Assembly: GCF_017086465.1 (NCBI RefSeq)
Contig: NZ_CP070961.1
Coordinates: 1,426,001-1,490,000 of the forward strand
Origin: Nocardioides sp. zg-1228
GTDB taxonomy: Bacteria; Actinomycetota; Actinomycetes; Propionibacteriales; Nocardioidaceae
Length of the DNA: 64,000 nt
Direction of reading: 5' to 3'
Below, in pieces: positions 1 to 9,161 of this stretch. The position numbers and the translations under genes are program-made. The notes beneath the pieces are model-generated. The model did not search any database, was not told the DNA's origin, and worked only from the letters and a program-made list of their open reading frames with translations. Position 1 is the stretch's first letter. Each line of letters opens with the position of its first letter.

Positions 1-666
1 CGCCTGGTGGACCTCGTCGGCACGCTGTGCGAGCGCTATCACCCAAGCCAGATCTCGATCACCGAGCTGTTCCTCAGCGACTTCACGTTCGGTGACGACG
101 ACCTGCGGCTCTTCCGGCGGATGACCGGACTGCCCGACTGGCCCCGCGCCAGCGACGGGTCGATCAAGGAGGACGCGTCCAGCATCAAGGCCTGGCGGGC
201 GGCGGTGATCGCCGACCTGCTCGCGCGGATGCGGGAGCGGATGGACGCGACCCGGGGCGGCGACGGGGCGCGCGTCGACCTCGCCATGGACGTACGGATC
301 AACTGGAAGTACCCGGCCCGGGGCGACCTGGCCAGCGGGCACGAGTACGACGTCCTGCTCGGCGAGGTCGAGCGCCTGGTCCTGTGGGCCTACCTCTACC
401 GCACCCGGAGACCGGCGGACGTCGAGCGGATACTCGGGCGCCTGGAGGCCGAAGGGCTCGACACGTCGCGGCTCACCGTGTCGGTCGGCCTGTGGGAGCG
501 CCCGCCCGGACCGCCGGTCGGGCCGATCGACCTCGCGCCGTTCGTCGCCGCCCTGCGCGCGGCGGAGACCCACGGCATCACCTCGGTCAACGTCACGCCC
601 CTGTCGCTGATGTCGCCGGAGTACTGGAGCGCCCTCGCGTCGGTGTGGAACCCGGACGGCACCTAG
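1..666 (+). CDS. C-terminal part of a possible glycoside-hydrolase-like protein (5' end outside window)
   Basis: The frame is open from base 1 to a TAG at 664-666, so this is the last ~221 codons of a gene starting upstream; a GTG at 7 is in frame but gives no sensible N-terminus. The piece has a TIM-barrel-like feel: an Ile-Thr-Glu-Leu strand followed by a 'DDDLRLFRRMTGLPDWPR' segment, which resembles the region after the catalytic strand in GHL-type glycosidases. A later Trp-Lys-Tyr stretch and a C-terminal 'ITSVNVTPLSLMSPEYW' could be further barrel strands. The family call is tentative. The stop overlaps that of the convergent kinase gene by 4 bases. Confidence 0.5.
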   Translation, partial: RLVDLVGTLCERYHPSQISITELFLSDFTFGDDDLRLFRRMTGLPDWPRASDGSIKEDASSIKAWRAAVIADLLARMRERMDATRGGDGARVDLAMDVRINWKYPARGDLASGHEYDVLLGEVERLVLWAYLYRTRRPADVERILGRLEAEGLDTSRLTVSVGLWERPPGPPVGPIDLAPFVAALRAAETHGITSVNVTPLSLMSPEYWSALASVWNPDGT

Positions 667-2315
667 CGGGGAGGGGCGGCCTCGGGGTCTGCGGCGAGGG
701 GTACGTCGGGCAGCCGGACGGTCACCTCGGTGCCACGCCCGGGCTCGCTGTCGATGACGAGCGTGCCCCGGTGGTCGGAGACCAGTGCCTGGACGAGCGT
801 GAGGCCGAGGCCGACCCCGGCGATGTGGCGTCGCCGGGTGTCGCGCGTGCGGTAGAACGGCTGGGTGATCCGGCGCAGCTCGTCGGCGGTGATGCCGGTG
901 CCGTCGTCGGCGACCCGGATCCGCACCCCCCGCTGCCCGTCGGGCGAGGGCTCGGCCACGACCTCGACGCGGACCTCGCCCCCGGCGTCGCTGTACTTGA
1001 TCGCGTTGGTGAGCAGGTTGTCGACGACCTGCCCGAGCCGCTGTGGGTCGGAGACGAGCGGCACGACCTCGTCGCCGGAGAGGGCCACCCTCACGTCCGC
1101 GGCCTCGGCCATGGGCCGCACGCTCGCGATCGCGGCGCGCGCGACCTGCACGGCGTCGACCTCCTCGGGCGACATCGGGTCGCCGGCGACGACGCGGGCG
1201 CTCATCAGCAGCTCGTCGACGAGGGACCGCAGGCGGCGGGCGTTGCGCGTCAGCACGTCGACGTACTCGCGCTGCTCGTCGGTGAGCCCACCGGGATCCA
1301 GCCGGAGCAGGTCGACGTAGCCGAGGATCGACACCAACGGGGTGCGCAGCTCGTGGCTGACCAGGCCGATGAGCTGCTCCTGGCGCCGCAGCTCCTCCTC
1401 GCGGTCGGTGACGTCGGTGGCGACGACGAGGTAGCCGCGCATCGGGTCGGGCTCGTCCGCGGGCCCGATGGACGGGCGGGACGTCACGACGTACTCGACC
1501 ATGCGCGGCGAGCTGCCGACGGAGCGGCGCCACAGGGACACGTGCGAGCCACCGTCGGCGGCCGCCCCGACCAGCTCGCCCAGCGAGGGGCCGTCGACCA
1601 GCTCGGTCAGGTCGGTGCCCCTCAGCTGCTCCCGCGGGACCTCGAAGAGGCGCTCGGCGCCGCTGCTCGCCGTGAGCAGCCGGCCCGTCTCGTCGGTGGC
1701 CATGATCGCCTGCTCGGTGGCGGCGAGCATGATGCTGCGCAACAGGTCGTAGGCGGCGAGGAGCTGGCGCTCCTGGCGCCGCGTGGTCTCCATGATCGCG
1801 TGGACATGGAGCATGACCGCGCCGATGAGCACGGCGTTGATCGTGCTGTGCAGTCCCGGGTAGAGACGGCCGGTCGTGAAGATCACCGGGACGAGGGACA
1901 CCACCACCACGCCGAGCAGCCCAGCCAGCAGCGGGCGGCCCCCGGGCGCGAGCGCCAGGCTCACTCCTGGCACGAAGAGCAGCATGATGACCGATCCCAT
2001 GGGATCGCCGCTGCCGAGGTCGAGCAGGCCGACCGCCAGCATCTGGCCGAGGGGGAGCGCCAGGCGCCAGCCGGGGGGCCACCGGGCCGGTCTGCCCAGG
2101 CTCGCGGCTGCCTGGACCGCCAGCGCGACGGCCACGCCGGCGGCGAGCAGCAGCGGTCGGTGGTGCAGCGGGATCTCGTAGAGGATGTAGGCGACCACCA
2201 GCACCAGCACCGAGAACGGCAGGTGGCGCCAGCCCGAGGCGTCCGGGGTCGGCCAGGCGATCATCATCCGGTTGGACAGCTCCCGCGCCCGGGCGCCCAC
2301 CGAGGTGCGCACCAT
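663..2315 (-). CDS. Membrane-bound PAS-domain sensor histidine kinase
   Basis: 550-residue histidine kinase. Several hydrophobic segments (about residues 33-50, 55-72, 86-100, 108-123, 128-147, 158-174) form an N-terminal membrane region. A PAS-like domain follows (~190-305), then the dimerisation/phosphoacceptor helix with SHELRTP (His321), and a HATPase_c domain with N-box (NLLTNAIKY, Asn437), G1 (DDGTGI, ~470) and G2 (GVGLGL, ~500). All key residues for autophosphorylation are present. The ATG at 2315 shares one base with the TGA of the upstream receiver-deacetylase gene (TGATG), so the two are translationally coupled and probably form a phosphorelay pair. The signal sensed is unknown. Confidence 0.93.
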   Translation of the reverse strand: MVRTSVGARARELSNRMMIAWPTPDASGWRHLPFSVLVLVVAYILYEIPLHHRPLLLAAGVAVALAVQAAASLGRPARWPPGWRLALPLGQMLAVGLLDLGSGDPMGSVIMLLFVPGVSLALAPGGRPLLAGLLGVVVVSLVPVIFTTGRLYPGLHSTINAVLIGAVMLHVHAIMETTRRQERQLLAAYDLLRSIMLAATEQAIMATDETGRLLTASSGAERLFEVPREQLRGTDLTELVDGPSLGELVGAAADGGSHVSLWRRSVGSSPRMVEYVVTSRPSIGPADEPDPMRGYLVVATDVTDREEELRRQEQLIGLVSHELRTPLVSILGYVDLLRLDPGGLTDEQREYVDVLTRNARRLRSLVDELLMSARVVAGDPMSPEEVDAVQVARAAIASVRPMAEAADVRVALSGDEVVPLVSDPQRLGQVVDNLLTNAIKYSDAGGEVRVEVVAEPSPDGQRGVRIRVADDGTGITADELRRITQPFYRTRDTRRRHIAGVGLGLTLVQALVSDHRGTLVIDSEPGRGTEVTVRLPDVPLAADPEAAPPR

Positions 2316-3391
2316 CAGCCGCAGCCGCCGTGCGCGGCGTCGGCCGCCGGGTCGTCGACGGCCTGCGGCGCCTGCACGCTGGTCGCGACGCGCACCGTCT
2401 GGGTCACCCGGACGGTCTCGAGGGGCTCGACCTCCCGGGCCGTGGTGAAACGCGCCCAGTAGCGCGCGCTCGCCCGCACAGCGTCGGGCTGCATGTAGTC
2501 GCGGTGCGCCTGGGACGCGAAGGCGGCGAGCATCTCGAGCTTGGTGTCGACGAAGCCGTCGACGGTGACGAACCGGTTGGGCCGGAAGTCGACGGTCGAC
2601 GACGGGCTCTGGAAGCACCACAGGTCGCCGACCGAGCGCGCGCCGATCTCGACGGCCTCGTGCACGGCGCGGTGGTCCTGGTGGCGGTCGTGGATGCCGT
2701 GGGTGTAGATGCGGTCGGGGGCGACCTCGGCGACGGCCCGCTCGACCGCGGTGATCAGGCCGTCGGCCGGCGACATGTGGGTGTCGGCGAAGTCGAGGTG
2801 GATGAGGCGGGCGCCCACCAGCGCGGCCGCGCTCACGGCCTCCCCGTGGCGCATGTCCGTGCTGCCGCCGACCGCGCCCCCGGACAGCACGAGGGTGGTG
2901 ATCTCGTCGCCGGCCGCCGCGTGGGCCGCCAGCGTCGCCCCGACCCCCAGCTCGACGTCGTCGGGGTGCGCACCGACGGCGAGCACCCGCAGCCGGGACG
3001 GCGCGCGACGACGGCGGGCCAGGTCGGCGAGCTCCTCGACGCGGCTGACCAGCTCCTCGGCGCCGACCGGCTTGACGAGGAAGTCGTCGACGTCCTCGCG
3101 CAGCGCCCCCACGGCGTGGTCGAACGTCGGGTAGGCAGTGAGCACGAGGACCGCCACGGTCGCGTCGATCGCGCGGAACTCCGGCAGCGCCTGGAGCCCG
3201 GAGCGGCCCGGGAGCCGGATGTCGGTCACGAGCACGTCGTAGCGCTGGCGTCGCATCGCCGCGACGGCCTCGTCGGCCGTGCCCGCGAGGTCGACCTCCA
3301 TGCCGCCGAGCCTGCTCAGGCTGGCCCGCATGAAGTGGGCGGCGTCACGGTCGTCCTCGAGCACGAGCACTCGGATCGCTGACTCGGCCAT
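2315..3391 (-). CDS. Response-regulator receiver domain fused to a PIG-L/LmbE-type deacetylase
   Basis: 358 residues with two modules. Residues ~5-125 are a CheY-like receiver: acidic pair Asp13/Asp14, phosphoacceptor Asp57 in VTDIRLPG, Thr85 and Lys107 (FLVKP). Residues ~134-320 are a PIG-L/LmbE fold with the zinc motif AHPDD (141-145) and the distal HGIHDRHQDH segment (231-240); both zinc-binding parts look intact. The family hydrolyses N-acetyl groups of amino sugars (MshB and GlcNAc-PI de-N-acetylase are examples). The output is therefore an enzyme rather than a DNA-binding domain. A ~35-residue tail rich in Val, Thr and Ala follows. Cotranscribed with the kinase downstream, which presumably controls it. 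Substrate unknown; cell-surface sugars or mycothiol-like glycosides are guesses. Confidence 0.9.
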   Translation of the reverse strand: MAESAIRVLVLEDDRDAAHFMRASLSRLGGMEVDLAGTADEAVAAMRRQRYDVLVTDIRLPGRSGLQALPEFRAIDATVAVLVLTAYPTFDHAVGALREDVDDFLVKPVGAEELVSRVEELADLARRRRAPSRLRVLAVGAHPDDVELGVGATLAAHAAAGDEITTLVLSGGAVGGSTDMRHGEAVSAAALVGARLIHLDFADTHMSPADGLITAVERAVAEVAPDRIYTHGIHDRHQDHRAVHEAVEIGARSVGDLWCFQSPSSTVDFRPNRFVTVDGFVDTKLEMLAAFASQAHRDYMQPDAVRASARYWARFTTAREVEPLETVRVTQTVRVATSVQAPQAVDDPAADAAHGGCG

Positions 3392-3510
3392 CGGCCCCCC
3401 TGGAGAACGGCGCGTGCTCCCACGGTACGGCGTCCGGGCGCGCCCGCCCAGCGACGCGGACCGGGGAGGAGGCGGGCCGGCCGCGGCCGCCCGGAGGCTA
3501 GGGTCACGCC

Positions 3511-4374
3511 ATGTCCCGTGTGGTGGTGGTGACCGACTCGACCGCGAGCCTTCCCGCCGAGCTGGCGAAGAGTCGCGACATCCGAGTCGTCCCGCTCCAG
3601 GTCGTGATCGGGGCGCAGGTGCTCGACGAGGGCCCCGACGGCGCGACGCCCGACGTGGTGGCCGAGGCGCTGCGCGACTTCGTCCCGGTGAGCACTTCGC
3701 GCCCGGCGCCGGCGCTCTTCGCCGAGCTCTATCGCTCGCTGGCGGCCGAGGGGGCCGAGGAGGTCGTCTCGGTCCACCTCTCCCGCGAGATGAGCGGCAC
3801 CTTCGAGTCCGCGCAGCTGGCGGGGCTCGAGGTCGACCTGCCGGTGCACGTCGTCGACTCCGGCCAGGTCGGCATCGCCACGGGCTACGCCGCCCTGACC
3901 GCCGCAGACGTCCTCGACGCCGGTGGCACCGGGGAGCAGGCGGCTCAGGCGGCGCTCGCTCGCGGCCAGGCGGCCACCTCGCTGTTCTACGTCGACACGC
4001 TCGAGCACCTGCGGCGGGGTGGGCGCATCGGCGCCGCGGCCGCGATCGTCGGCAGTGCGCTGTCGGTCAAGCCGCTGCTGGAGATCGCCGAGGGCCGCGT
4101 CGCCCCCCGCGAGCGCGTCCGCACGGCCTCGCGCGCCCTGGCCCGACTCGCCGAGCTGGCCGTCGAGTCGGCCGGCGATCGCCCCGTCGACGTCTGCGTG
4201 TCGCACCTGGCCAACGCCGCTCGCGCCGAGGAGCTCGCCGAGGCGCTGGGGGAGCGGCTCTCCGACGGCCTCGAGGGTCGCGAGGTGATGTGCGGCGAGC
4301 TCGGCGCGGTGCTGGGGGCGCACGTCGGCCCGGGCATGGTGGCGGTCTGCGTCTCCCCGCGACCCGCCGGCTGA
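3511..4374 (+). CDS. DegV family fatty-acid-binding protein
   Basis: 287 residues covering a full DegV fold. The N-terminus VVVVTDSTASLP is the conserved DegV opening, and VSTSRPAP plus the central VHLSREMSGTFESA motif contribute to the acyl-chain pocket in solved members. DegV/FakB proteins bind fatty acids and, in Firmicutes, present them to the FakA kinase; no FakA partner is visible here, so the role is unassigned. ATG 3511 is preceded at 3499-3504 by TAGGGT with a 6-nt gap and no Shine-Dalgarno sequence, so the message is probably leaderless. It lies just upstream of the competence genes, as in other actinobacteria. Confidence 0.9.
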   Translation: MSRVVVVTDSTASLPAELAKSRDIRVVPLQVVIGAQVLDEGPDGATPDVVAEALRDFVPVSTSRPAPALFAELYRSLAAEGAEEVVSVHLSREMSGTFESAQLAGLEVDLPVHVVDSGQVGIATGYAALTAADVLDAGGTGEQAAQAALARGQAATSLFYVDTLEHLRRGGRIGAAAAIVGSALSVKPLLEIAEGRVAPRERVRTASRALARLAELAVESAGDRPVDVCVSHLANAARAEELAEALGERLSDGLEGREVMCGELGAVLGAHVGPGMVAVCVSPRPAG

Positions 4375-4478
4375 CGCCGCCCCGGCTCCGGCCGGTCTCG
4401 GCGCGCGTCGTCCGTCGGCTCTCCACAGATTGCCGACGCCACCTGTCGGCCGTGCTCCGGCGTTCCTAGCGTGGAGGC

Positions 4479-5378
4479 ATGCGCCGTTCCCAGTCCTCCT
4501 CCGAGCACGCCGAGGCGGTGTCGCGGCGACTGGCGACGCTCAGCGCCGAGCTCGCCGCTGTGCGCCACGAGCCACCCGGCCCCGTCGAGGGCCACACCCG
4601 CGTGCGCGAGCGCCCGGACCCGACCGTCGACCGGACGTCCGCGGGCGCCGACCCCACCGGCCGGGCGGGGGCGCCCGCACCGCTCGTCGCGCCGCTCCCG
4701 GGCCGCCACGCCTCTCGCCGGCTGCGGGTCGGGGCGTTCCGGCTCGGACCGGTGCACCTCGCGGTGGTGGCCGTGGTCGCGGCCCTCGCCGTGGGCCTCG
4801 CGGCCTGGTGGGTGGTGCGCGACCAGGCGCGGGTGGTGCCGCTCGAGACGGCCGCGACCGGCACCTCCGAGACCCCTGCCGTGGCGGCGACCCCGCTGGT
4901 GCCGGTCGGGCCGCCCGGCACGGCCGGGGCTGGCGCCGAGGGGGAGGACGGCGCCGACCTGGTGGTCGACGTCGCCGGCAAGGTGCGGAGCCCGGGCATC
5001 GCCGTCCTGCCCCCGGGCTCGCGGGTGGTCGACGCCCTCGAGGCGGCCGGTGGGGCGCGGCGGGGTGTCGACCTGACCGCCCTCAACCTCGCCCGACCGG
5101 TGGTCGACGGCGAGCAGATCCTGGTCGGGGTCGCCCCGGCGGCCGGGGTCGCCGGCACGATCGACTCGCAGGTCCCGGCCGGGACGGCGCTGGTCAACCT
5201 CAACACCGCCGACGAGGCGGCGCTCGACACCCTGCCCGGCGTGGGGCCGGTGACCGCCGGCGCGATCCTGGCCTGGCGCGACGCCAACGGCGCCTTCACC
5301 TCGGTCGAGGAGCTGCTCGAGGTCGACGGCATCGGTGAGGCCACGCTCGCCGACCTCGCCCCGCTCGTCACCCTCTGA
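4479..5378 (+). CDS. comEA: ComEA-like DNA-binding protein (SLBB + helix-hairpin-helix)
   Basis: 299 residues: a basic, low-complexity cytoplasmic N-terminus (1-90), one membrane helix (~92-113), a Thr/Ala/Pro linker, an SLBB domain (~160-218) and a C-terminal double helix-hairpin-helix (~238-299) with VNLNTADEAALDTLPGVG. In naturally competent bacteria ComEA binds incoming double-stranded DNA outside the membrane and passes it to ComEC. The next gene is comEC, 12 bases on, so the pair is an operon. TAGCGT at 4467-4472, 6 nt before the ATG, suggests a leaderless transcript. Whether this organism is competent cannot be told from the window. Confidence 0.93.
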   Translation: MRRSQSSSEHAEAVSRRLATLSAELAAVRHEPPGPVEGHTRVRERPDPTVDRTSAGADPTGRAGAPAPLVAPLPGRHASRRLRVGAFRLGPVHLAVVAVVAALAVGLAAWWVVRDQARVVPLETAATGTSETPAVAATPLVPVGPPGTAGAGAEGEDGADLVVDVAGKVRSPGIAVLPPGSRVVDALEAAGGARRGVDLTALNLARPVVDGEQILVGVAPAAGVAGTIDSQVPAGTALVNLNTADEAALDTLPGVGPVTAGAILAWRDANGAFTSVEELLEVDGIGEATLADLAPLVTL

Positions 5379-5390
5379 GCGGGGCGCCCG

Positions 5391-7658
5391 GTGCCCGACC
5401 TGCGCGCGGTGGCGCTCGGCGCGGGGGCCTGGGCCGGGGCGCTGCTCGTGCTGGTCCTGCCGGCCCGGCCGGCCCTGGGCTCGGTCGCGCTGGTCACCGG
5501 CGTGCTCGTCGCCGGCGTGGGGCGCCGGTGGTGGTCTCCGGCGTGGCTCGGGCCGCTGGCGGCGCTGGTCTCGGTGGCGGGCGTCGCCGCGCTCCACCAC
5601 GCCCTGGTCGCCACCTCGCCGCTGACGGCGCTCGCCGCCGAGGGAGCGGTGGTGTCGGTGCGCCTGGAGCTGACCTCCGACGTGCGCGTGGTGAGCGGGG
5701 CCTATGGCGACCTGCAGGTGGTGCGGGCCGATGCCACCCAGGTGGCGGGTCGCGGGACGGCGTGGACCCTGGACGCGCCGGTCGTGGTGATGGCCGGCGC
5801 CGACTGGCCCCGGCTGCCGCTCGGCACCACGCTCGAGACGACGGCGCGGCTGGTCGCCGCGGACGACGACGTGGCGGCGCTGGTCCGGCCGACGGGTGAG
5901 CCGAGGGTGCTCGACCGGCCCGGCCCGTGGTGGGACGCCGCGGCGGCCGTACGACGGTCGGTGCGCGACGCGGTCTCCGGGCGCGGCGTCGACGCGCGTG
6001 AGCTGGTGCCGGCGCTGGTGGTCGGGGACGACGGCGGCCTCGACTCGGACCTGGCCGACGACTTCCGCACGACCGGGCTCACCCACCTGCTCGCGGTGAG
6101 CGGCACCAACCTGACCCTCGTCGTCGGCTCGCTGCTGGTGCTCGGGCGGTGGGTCGGGGTGCGCGGACCCTGGCTCTACGCCCTCGGCGTGCTCGGCATC
6201 GTCGGCTTCGTGCTGACCGCGCGCGCCGAGCCCAGCGTCGTGCGCGCCGCCGCGATGGGCACGGTCGCGCTGGTCGGGATGGGGCGCAACGGCCTCTCGC
6301 GGGGCGTGCGGGGGCTGGGCGTGGCGGTACTGGCGCTGCTGCTGGTCTGGCCGCGACTGGCGCTCACGCCCGGGTTCGCGCTGTCCGCCCTGGCCACGGC
6401 CGGCATCCTGCTGCTGGCGCCGGTGTGGCGCGACGCGCTGATGCGTTGGACGCCCCGGTGGGTGGCGGAGGCGGTGTCGGTGCCCCTGGCCGCGCAGGTC
6501 GCCTGCACGCCGGTGGTGGCGGCCCTCTCGGGTCAGGTCAGCCTGGTCGCCGTGGGCGCCAACCTGCTGGCGGCGCCGGCGGTCGCCCCGGCGACGGTGC
6601 TGGGACTGGCCGGGGGACTCCTCGGGCTGGTGTGGGGTCCGCTCGGCGCGGTGGTCGCCGCCCCGGCGGCGTGGTCGGCGGCGTGGATCATCGCGGTCGC
6701 CCGGTGGGGCGCGGGCGTGCCGACGGCGGCGGTCGACTGGGGCACCGGCCCGGTGTCCCTGGGGCTGCTCACGCTCCTGTGCGTGCTGGCGGTGCCCCTC
6801 GCCCCGCGGGTGCTCGGCCGGGCGGGTACGACCCTCGCCTGCACCGGCCTGCTCGTCGTGGTCATGCTCGTCCGCCCTCCCTCACCCGGCTGGCCGCCGG
6901 AGGGCTGGGTGCTCGCCATGTGCGACGTCGACCAGGGCGACGCCCTGGTGCTGCGGGCCGGCGAGCACAGCGCGGTGGTCGTCGACGCGGGACCCGAGCC
7001 GGCGGTGACGGACGCCTGCCTCGACCGCCTCGACGTCGCGTCGGTGCCGCTGCTCGTGCTGACCCACTTCCACGCCGACCACGTGGGCGGAGTCGCCGGG
7101 GTGGCCGACGGGCGCCGCATCGACGTCGTCGAGGGCACGGCCCTGCGCGAACCCGAGGCCGGGGCGAGGTCGGTCGAGGAGGTGACCGGGCGCCCGGCCG
7201 TGCCGGCGGCGTACGGCCTCACCCGCCGGGTCGGACAGGTCACGCTGCAGGCCGTGTGGCCCCGCCCGGGCGTCGCCGCTGGCGACGCGGGGGAGAGCGC
7301 GGCCAACAACGCCAGCGTCGTGCTGCTCGCCGAGGTGGCCGGGGTCCGGATCCTGCTCACCGGCGACCTCGAGCCGTCGGCCCAGGCCGCGCTCGCCCGT
7401 GACCTCGCGGGGGTGCAGGTCGACGTGCTCAAGGTGCCGCACCACGGCAGCCGGCACCAGGACCTCGACTGGCTGACGTCCCTGGGCGCGCGCCTCGCGC
7501 TGGTGTCGGTGGGGGAGGACAACGACTACGGTCACCCCGCCCCCGACCTGCTCCACGCGCTCGCGGCGGCCGGCGCCGACGTACGCCGCACCGACGTGGG
7601 CGGCGACGTGGTCGTGGTGGTCGAGGACGGGACGCCCGGTGTCGTGGGCCGCGGATAG
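5391..7658 (+). CDS. comEC: ComEC/Rec2 family DNA-uptake channel protein
   Basis: 755 residues with the three ComEC parts: an N-terminal membrane/DUF4131 section, a central competence domain of many hydrophobic helices (about residues 230-500, with HLLAVSGTNLTLVVG), and a C-terminal metallo-beta-lactamase domain containing THFHADHVGG (His559, His561, Asp563, His564) and KVPHHGS. The family forms the inner-membrane channel for single-stranded DNA import; the MBL domain is proposed to degrade the non-transported strand and keeps its metal ligands here. GTG start 12 bases after comEA; the TAG stop lies 12 bases before the holA ATG. Confidence 0.95.
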   Translation: MPDLRAVALGAGAWAGALLVLVLPARPALGSVALVTGVLVAGVGRRWWSPAWLGPLAALVSVAGVAALHHALVATSPLTALAAEGAVVSVRLELTSDVRVVSGAYGDLQVVRADATQVAGRGTAWTLDAPVVVMAGADWPRLPLGTTLETTARLVAADDDVAALVRPTGEPRVLDRPGPWWDAAAAVRRSVRDAVSGRGVDARELVPALVVGDDGGLDSDLADDFRTTGLTHLLAVSGTNLTLVVGSLLVLGRWVGVRGPWLYALGVLGIVGFVLTARAEPSVVRAAAMGTVALVGMGRNGLSRGVRGLGVAVLALLLVWPRLALTPGFALSALATAGILLLAPVWRDALMRWTPRWVAEAVSVPLAAQVACTPVVAALSGQVSLVAVGANLLAAPAVAPATVLGLAGGLLGLVWGPLGAVVAAPAAWSAAWIIAVARWGAGVPTAAVDWGTGPVSLGLLTLLCVLAVPLAPRVLGRAGTTLACTGLLVVVMLVRPPSPGWPPEGWVLAMCDVDQGDALVLRAGEHSAVVVDAGPEPAVTDACLDRLDVASVPLLVLTHFHADHVGGVAGVADGRRIDVVEGTALREPEAGARSVEEVTGRPAVPAAYGLTRRVGQVTLQAVWPRPGVAAGDAGESAANNASVVLLAEVAGVRILLTGDLEPSAQAALARDLAGVQVDVLKVPHHGSRHQDLDWLTSLGARLALVSVGEDNDYGHPAPDLLHALAAAGADVRRTDVGGDVVVVVEDGTPGVVGRG

Positions 7659-7670
7659 GGTGTGGCCACC

Positions 7671-8657
7671 ATGGCTCGCACCCCCTCCGCCGCGCAGGTC
7701 CTCGGCCACGTCGTCCTGGTGACGGGCAAGGAGGAATACCTCTCCGCGCGCACCGTCGTCTCGGTCCGTGACGCCGTCCGCGCCCACGACCCCGAGGCGG
7801 AGATGGCGGAGTCGGCGGCCGCCGACCTCACGCTCGCGTCACTCGGCGAGATGTCCGCGCCGTCGCTGTTCTCCTCGATCCGGTGCGTCGTCGTGCGCGG
7901 CCTGGAGGACCTGCCCGACGAGTCGGTCGACGGCCTGCTGGCCTACTGCGCCGCCCCTGCCGACGACGTGGCGCTCGTGCTCGTGCACTCCGGCGGGCCG
8001 AAGGGCAGCGGCGTGCTCACCAAGCTGCGCAAGCTGTCGCCCGTCACCGAGGTGAAGTCCGAGGAGATCAGGGCCAGCGACATGCCGGGCTTCGTGACCT
8101 CCGAGGTCGCCTCCCACGGCGCGCGCATCGACCCCGACGCCGCGGCGTTCCTCGTGCAGGCCGTCGGCACCGACCTGCGCTCGCTGGCGGCCGCTGCCGA
8201 CCAGCTCACCAACGACTTCCACGGCGAGCAGCTCACCGTCGACAAGGTCCAGCGCTACTTCGGCGGCCGGGCCGAGGCCAAGTCGTTCACCGTCGCCGAC
8301 GCCGCGTTCGCCGGCCGGCGGGCGGCCGCCCTGGAGGAGCTGCGCTGGGCGCTCGACTCCGGCACGTCGCCGGTGCTGGTCACCTCCGCGATGGCGGCGT
8401 CCGCGCGCAGCCTGGCGCGCTACCTCGGCGCTCCTCGCGGAGCCCGCGACGGCGACCTGGCCCGCGACCTCGGCGTGCCGCCGTGGAAGGTGCGCACGGT
8501 GCGCGACCAGTCACGGTCGTGGAGCGCCGAGGGCATCGCGGCCGCGGTGCGTGCGGTCGCCCTGGCCGACGCCGACATCAAGGGCCGCGCCCACGACGCG
8601 TCCTACACGCTCGAGCGGCTGGTGCTCACCGTGGCGGGCCTGCGCGACGGGCGCTGA
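7671..8657 (+). CDS. holA: DNA polymerase III delta subunit
   Basis: 328 residues matching the clamp-loader delta subunit: N-terminal AAA-like fold ('VLGHVVLVTGKEEYLS'), a central lid region and a C-terminal collar domain ending in YTLERLVLTVAGLR. Delta opens the sliding clamp during loading. Two starts are possible: GTG 7662 or ATG 7671. ATG was chosen because TAGGGT (7656-7661, overlapping the comEC stop) sits 9 nt before it, as at other leaderless-type starts here, and because the GTG has almost no upstream spacing. Gene order comEC-holA-rpsT is typical of actinobacteria. Confidence 0.94.
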   Translation: MARTPSAAQVLGHVVLVTGKEEYLSARTVVSVRDAVRAHDPEAEMAESAAADLTLASLGEMSAPSLFSSIRCVVVRGLEDLPDESVDGLLAYCAAPADDVALVLVHSGGPKGSGVLTKLRKLSPVTEVKSEEIRASDMPGFVTSEVASHGARIDPDAAAFLVQAVGTDLRSLAAAADQLTNDFHGEQLTVDKVQRYFGGRAEAKSFTVADAAFAGRRAAALEELRWALDSGTSPVLVTSAMAASARSLARYLGAPRGARDGDLARDLGVPPWKVRTVRDQSRSWSAEGIAAAVRAVALADADIKGRAHDASYTLERLVLTVAGLRDGR

Positions 8658-8698
8658 CCCGCGCCCGCGTGACCACCGCGTACGCCCCCGAAATGCAC

Positions 8699-8723
8699 GA
8701 CACCCGCCACGAGGGCGGGTGTC
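8699..8723. terminator. Bidirectional hairpin terminator between holA and rpsT
   Basis: A perfect 10-bp stem (GACACCCGCC / GGCGGGTGTC) closes a 5-nt loop in the 84-base gap between the convergent holA and rpsT genes. On the minus strand it is followed by a short ATTTC run, making it a reasonable rpsT terminator; on the plus strand no U-run follows. Confidence 0.75.
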
Positions 8724-8741
8724 GACGGTGAAAGCGGGACG

Positions 8742-9002
8742 TCAGAGCGACGCGGCCTTCTTGGCGATCGAGGACTTGCGGTTGGCGGCCTGGTTGGCGT
8801 GGATGACGCCCTTCGAGGCGGCCTTGTCGAGGGCCTTCATGGCGTCACGGCCCGCCGCGACGGCGGCGTCCTTGTCGCCGGCCTCCGACAGCTCGCGGAA
8901 CTTGCGCACGGCAGTCTTCAGGCGAGACTTGACGGCCTGGTTGCGCTGGCGCGCCTTCTCGTTCTGCTTGTTGCGCTTGATCTGGGACTTGATGTTCGCC
9001 AC
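8742..9002 (-). CDS. rpsT: 30S ribosomal protein S20
   Basis: 86 residues, Lys/Arg-rich, with the S20 signature: [19 protein letters not shown] at the start and a helical body ending [19 protein letters not shown]20 binds 16S rRNA in the lower body of the 30S subunit. The GTG start at 9002 is preceded by GAGGA with 7-nt spacing. A TAGAGT hexamer on the minus strand at 9110-9105 is a candidate -10, leaving a leader of about 95 nt. The hairpin at 8699-8723 lies just past the stop. Confidence 0.97.
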   Translation of the reverse strand: MANIKSQIKRNKQNEKARQRNQAVKSRLKTAVRKFRELSEAGDKDAAVAAGRDAMKALDKAASKGVIHANQAANRKSSIAKKAASL

Positions 9003-9161
9003 GTGCGGATCCTCGAATGCTCGAACTGGTCAGGATGAGAAGTCTGGTGCTGTCGGCTGCCTGGCAACCCCGGACAGGGTCGGGCGCCGGACACGCAGTG
9101 GTGAACTCTACCGTCACCCTCCGTGGGCGCCCAAATCGCCTGCCGCGCCCCTGGCCGGTGC

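Noticed and set aside
384..2462. Long plus-strand reading frame of 692 codons opposite the histidine kinase
   Set aside because: Antisense shadow: His/Gly/Asp/Arg-rich translation without domains, while the minus strand encodes an intact kinase.
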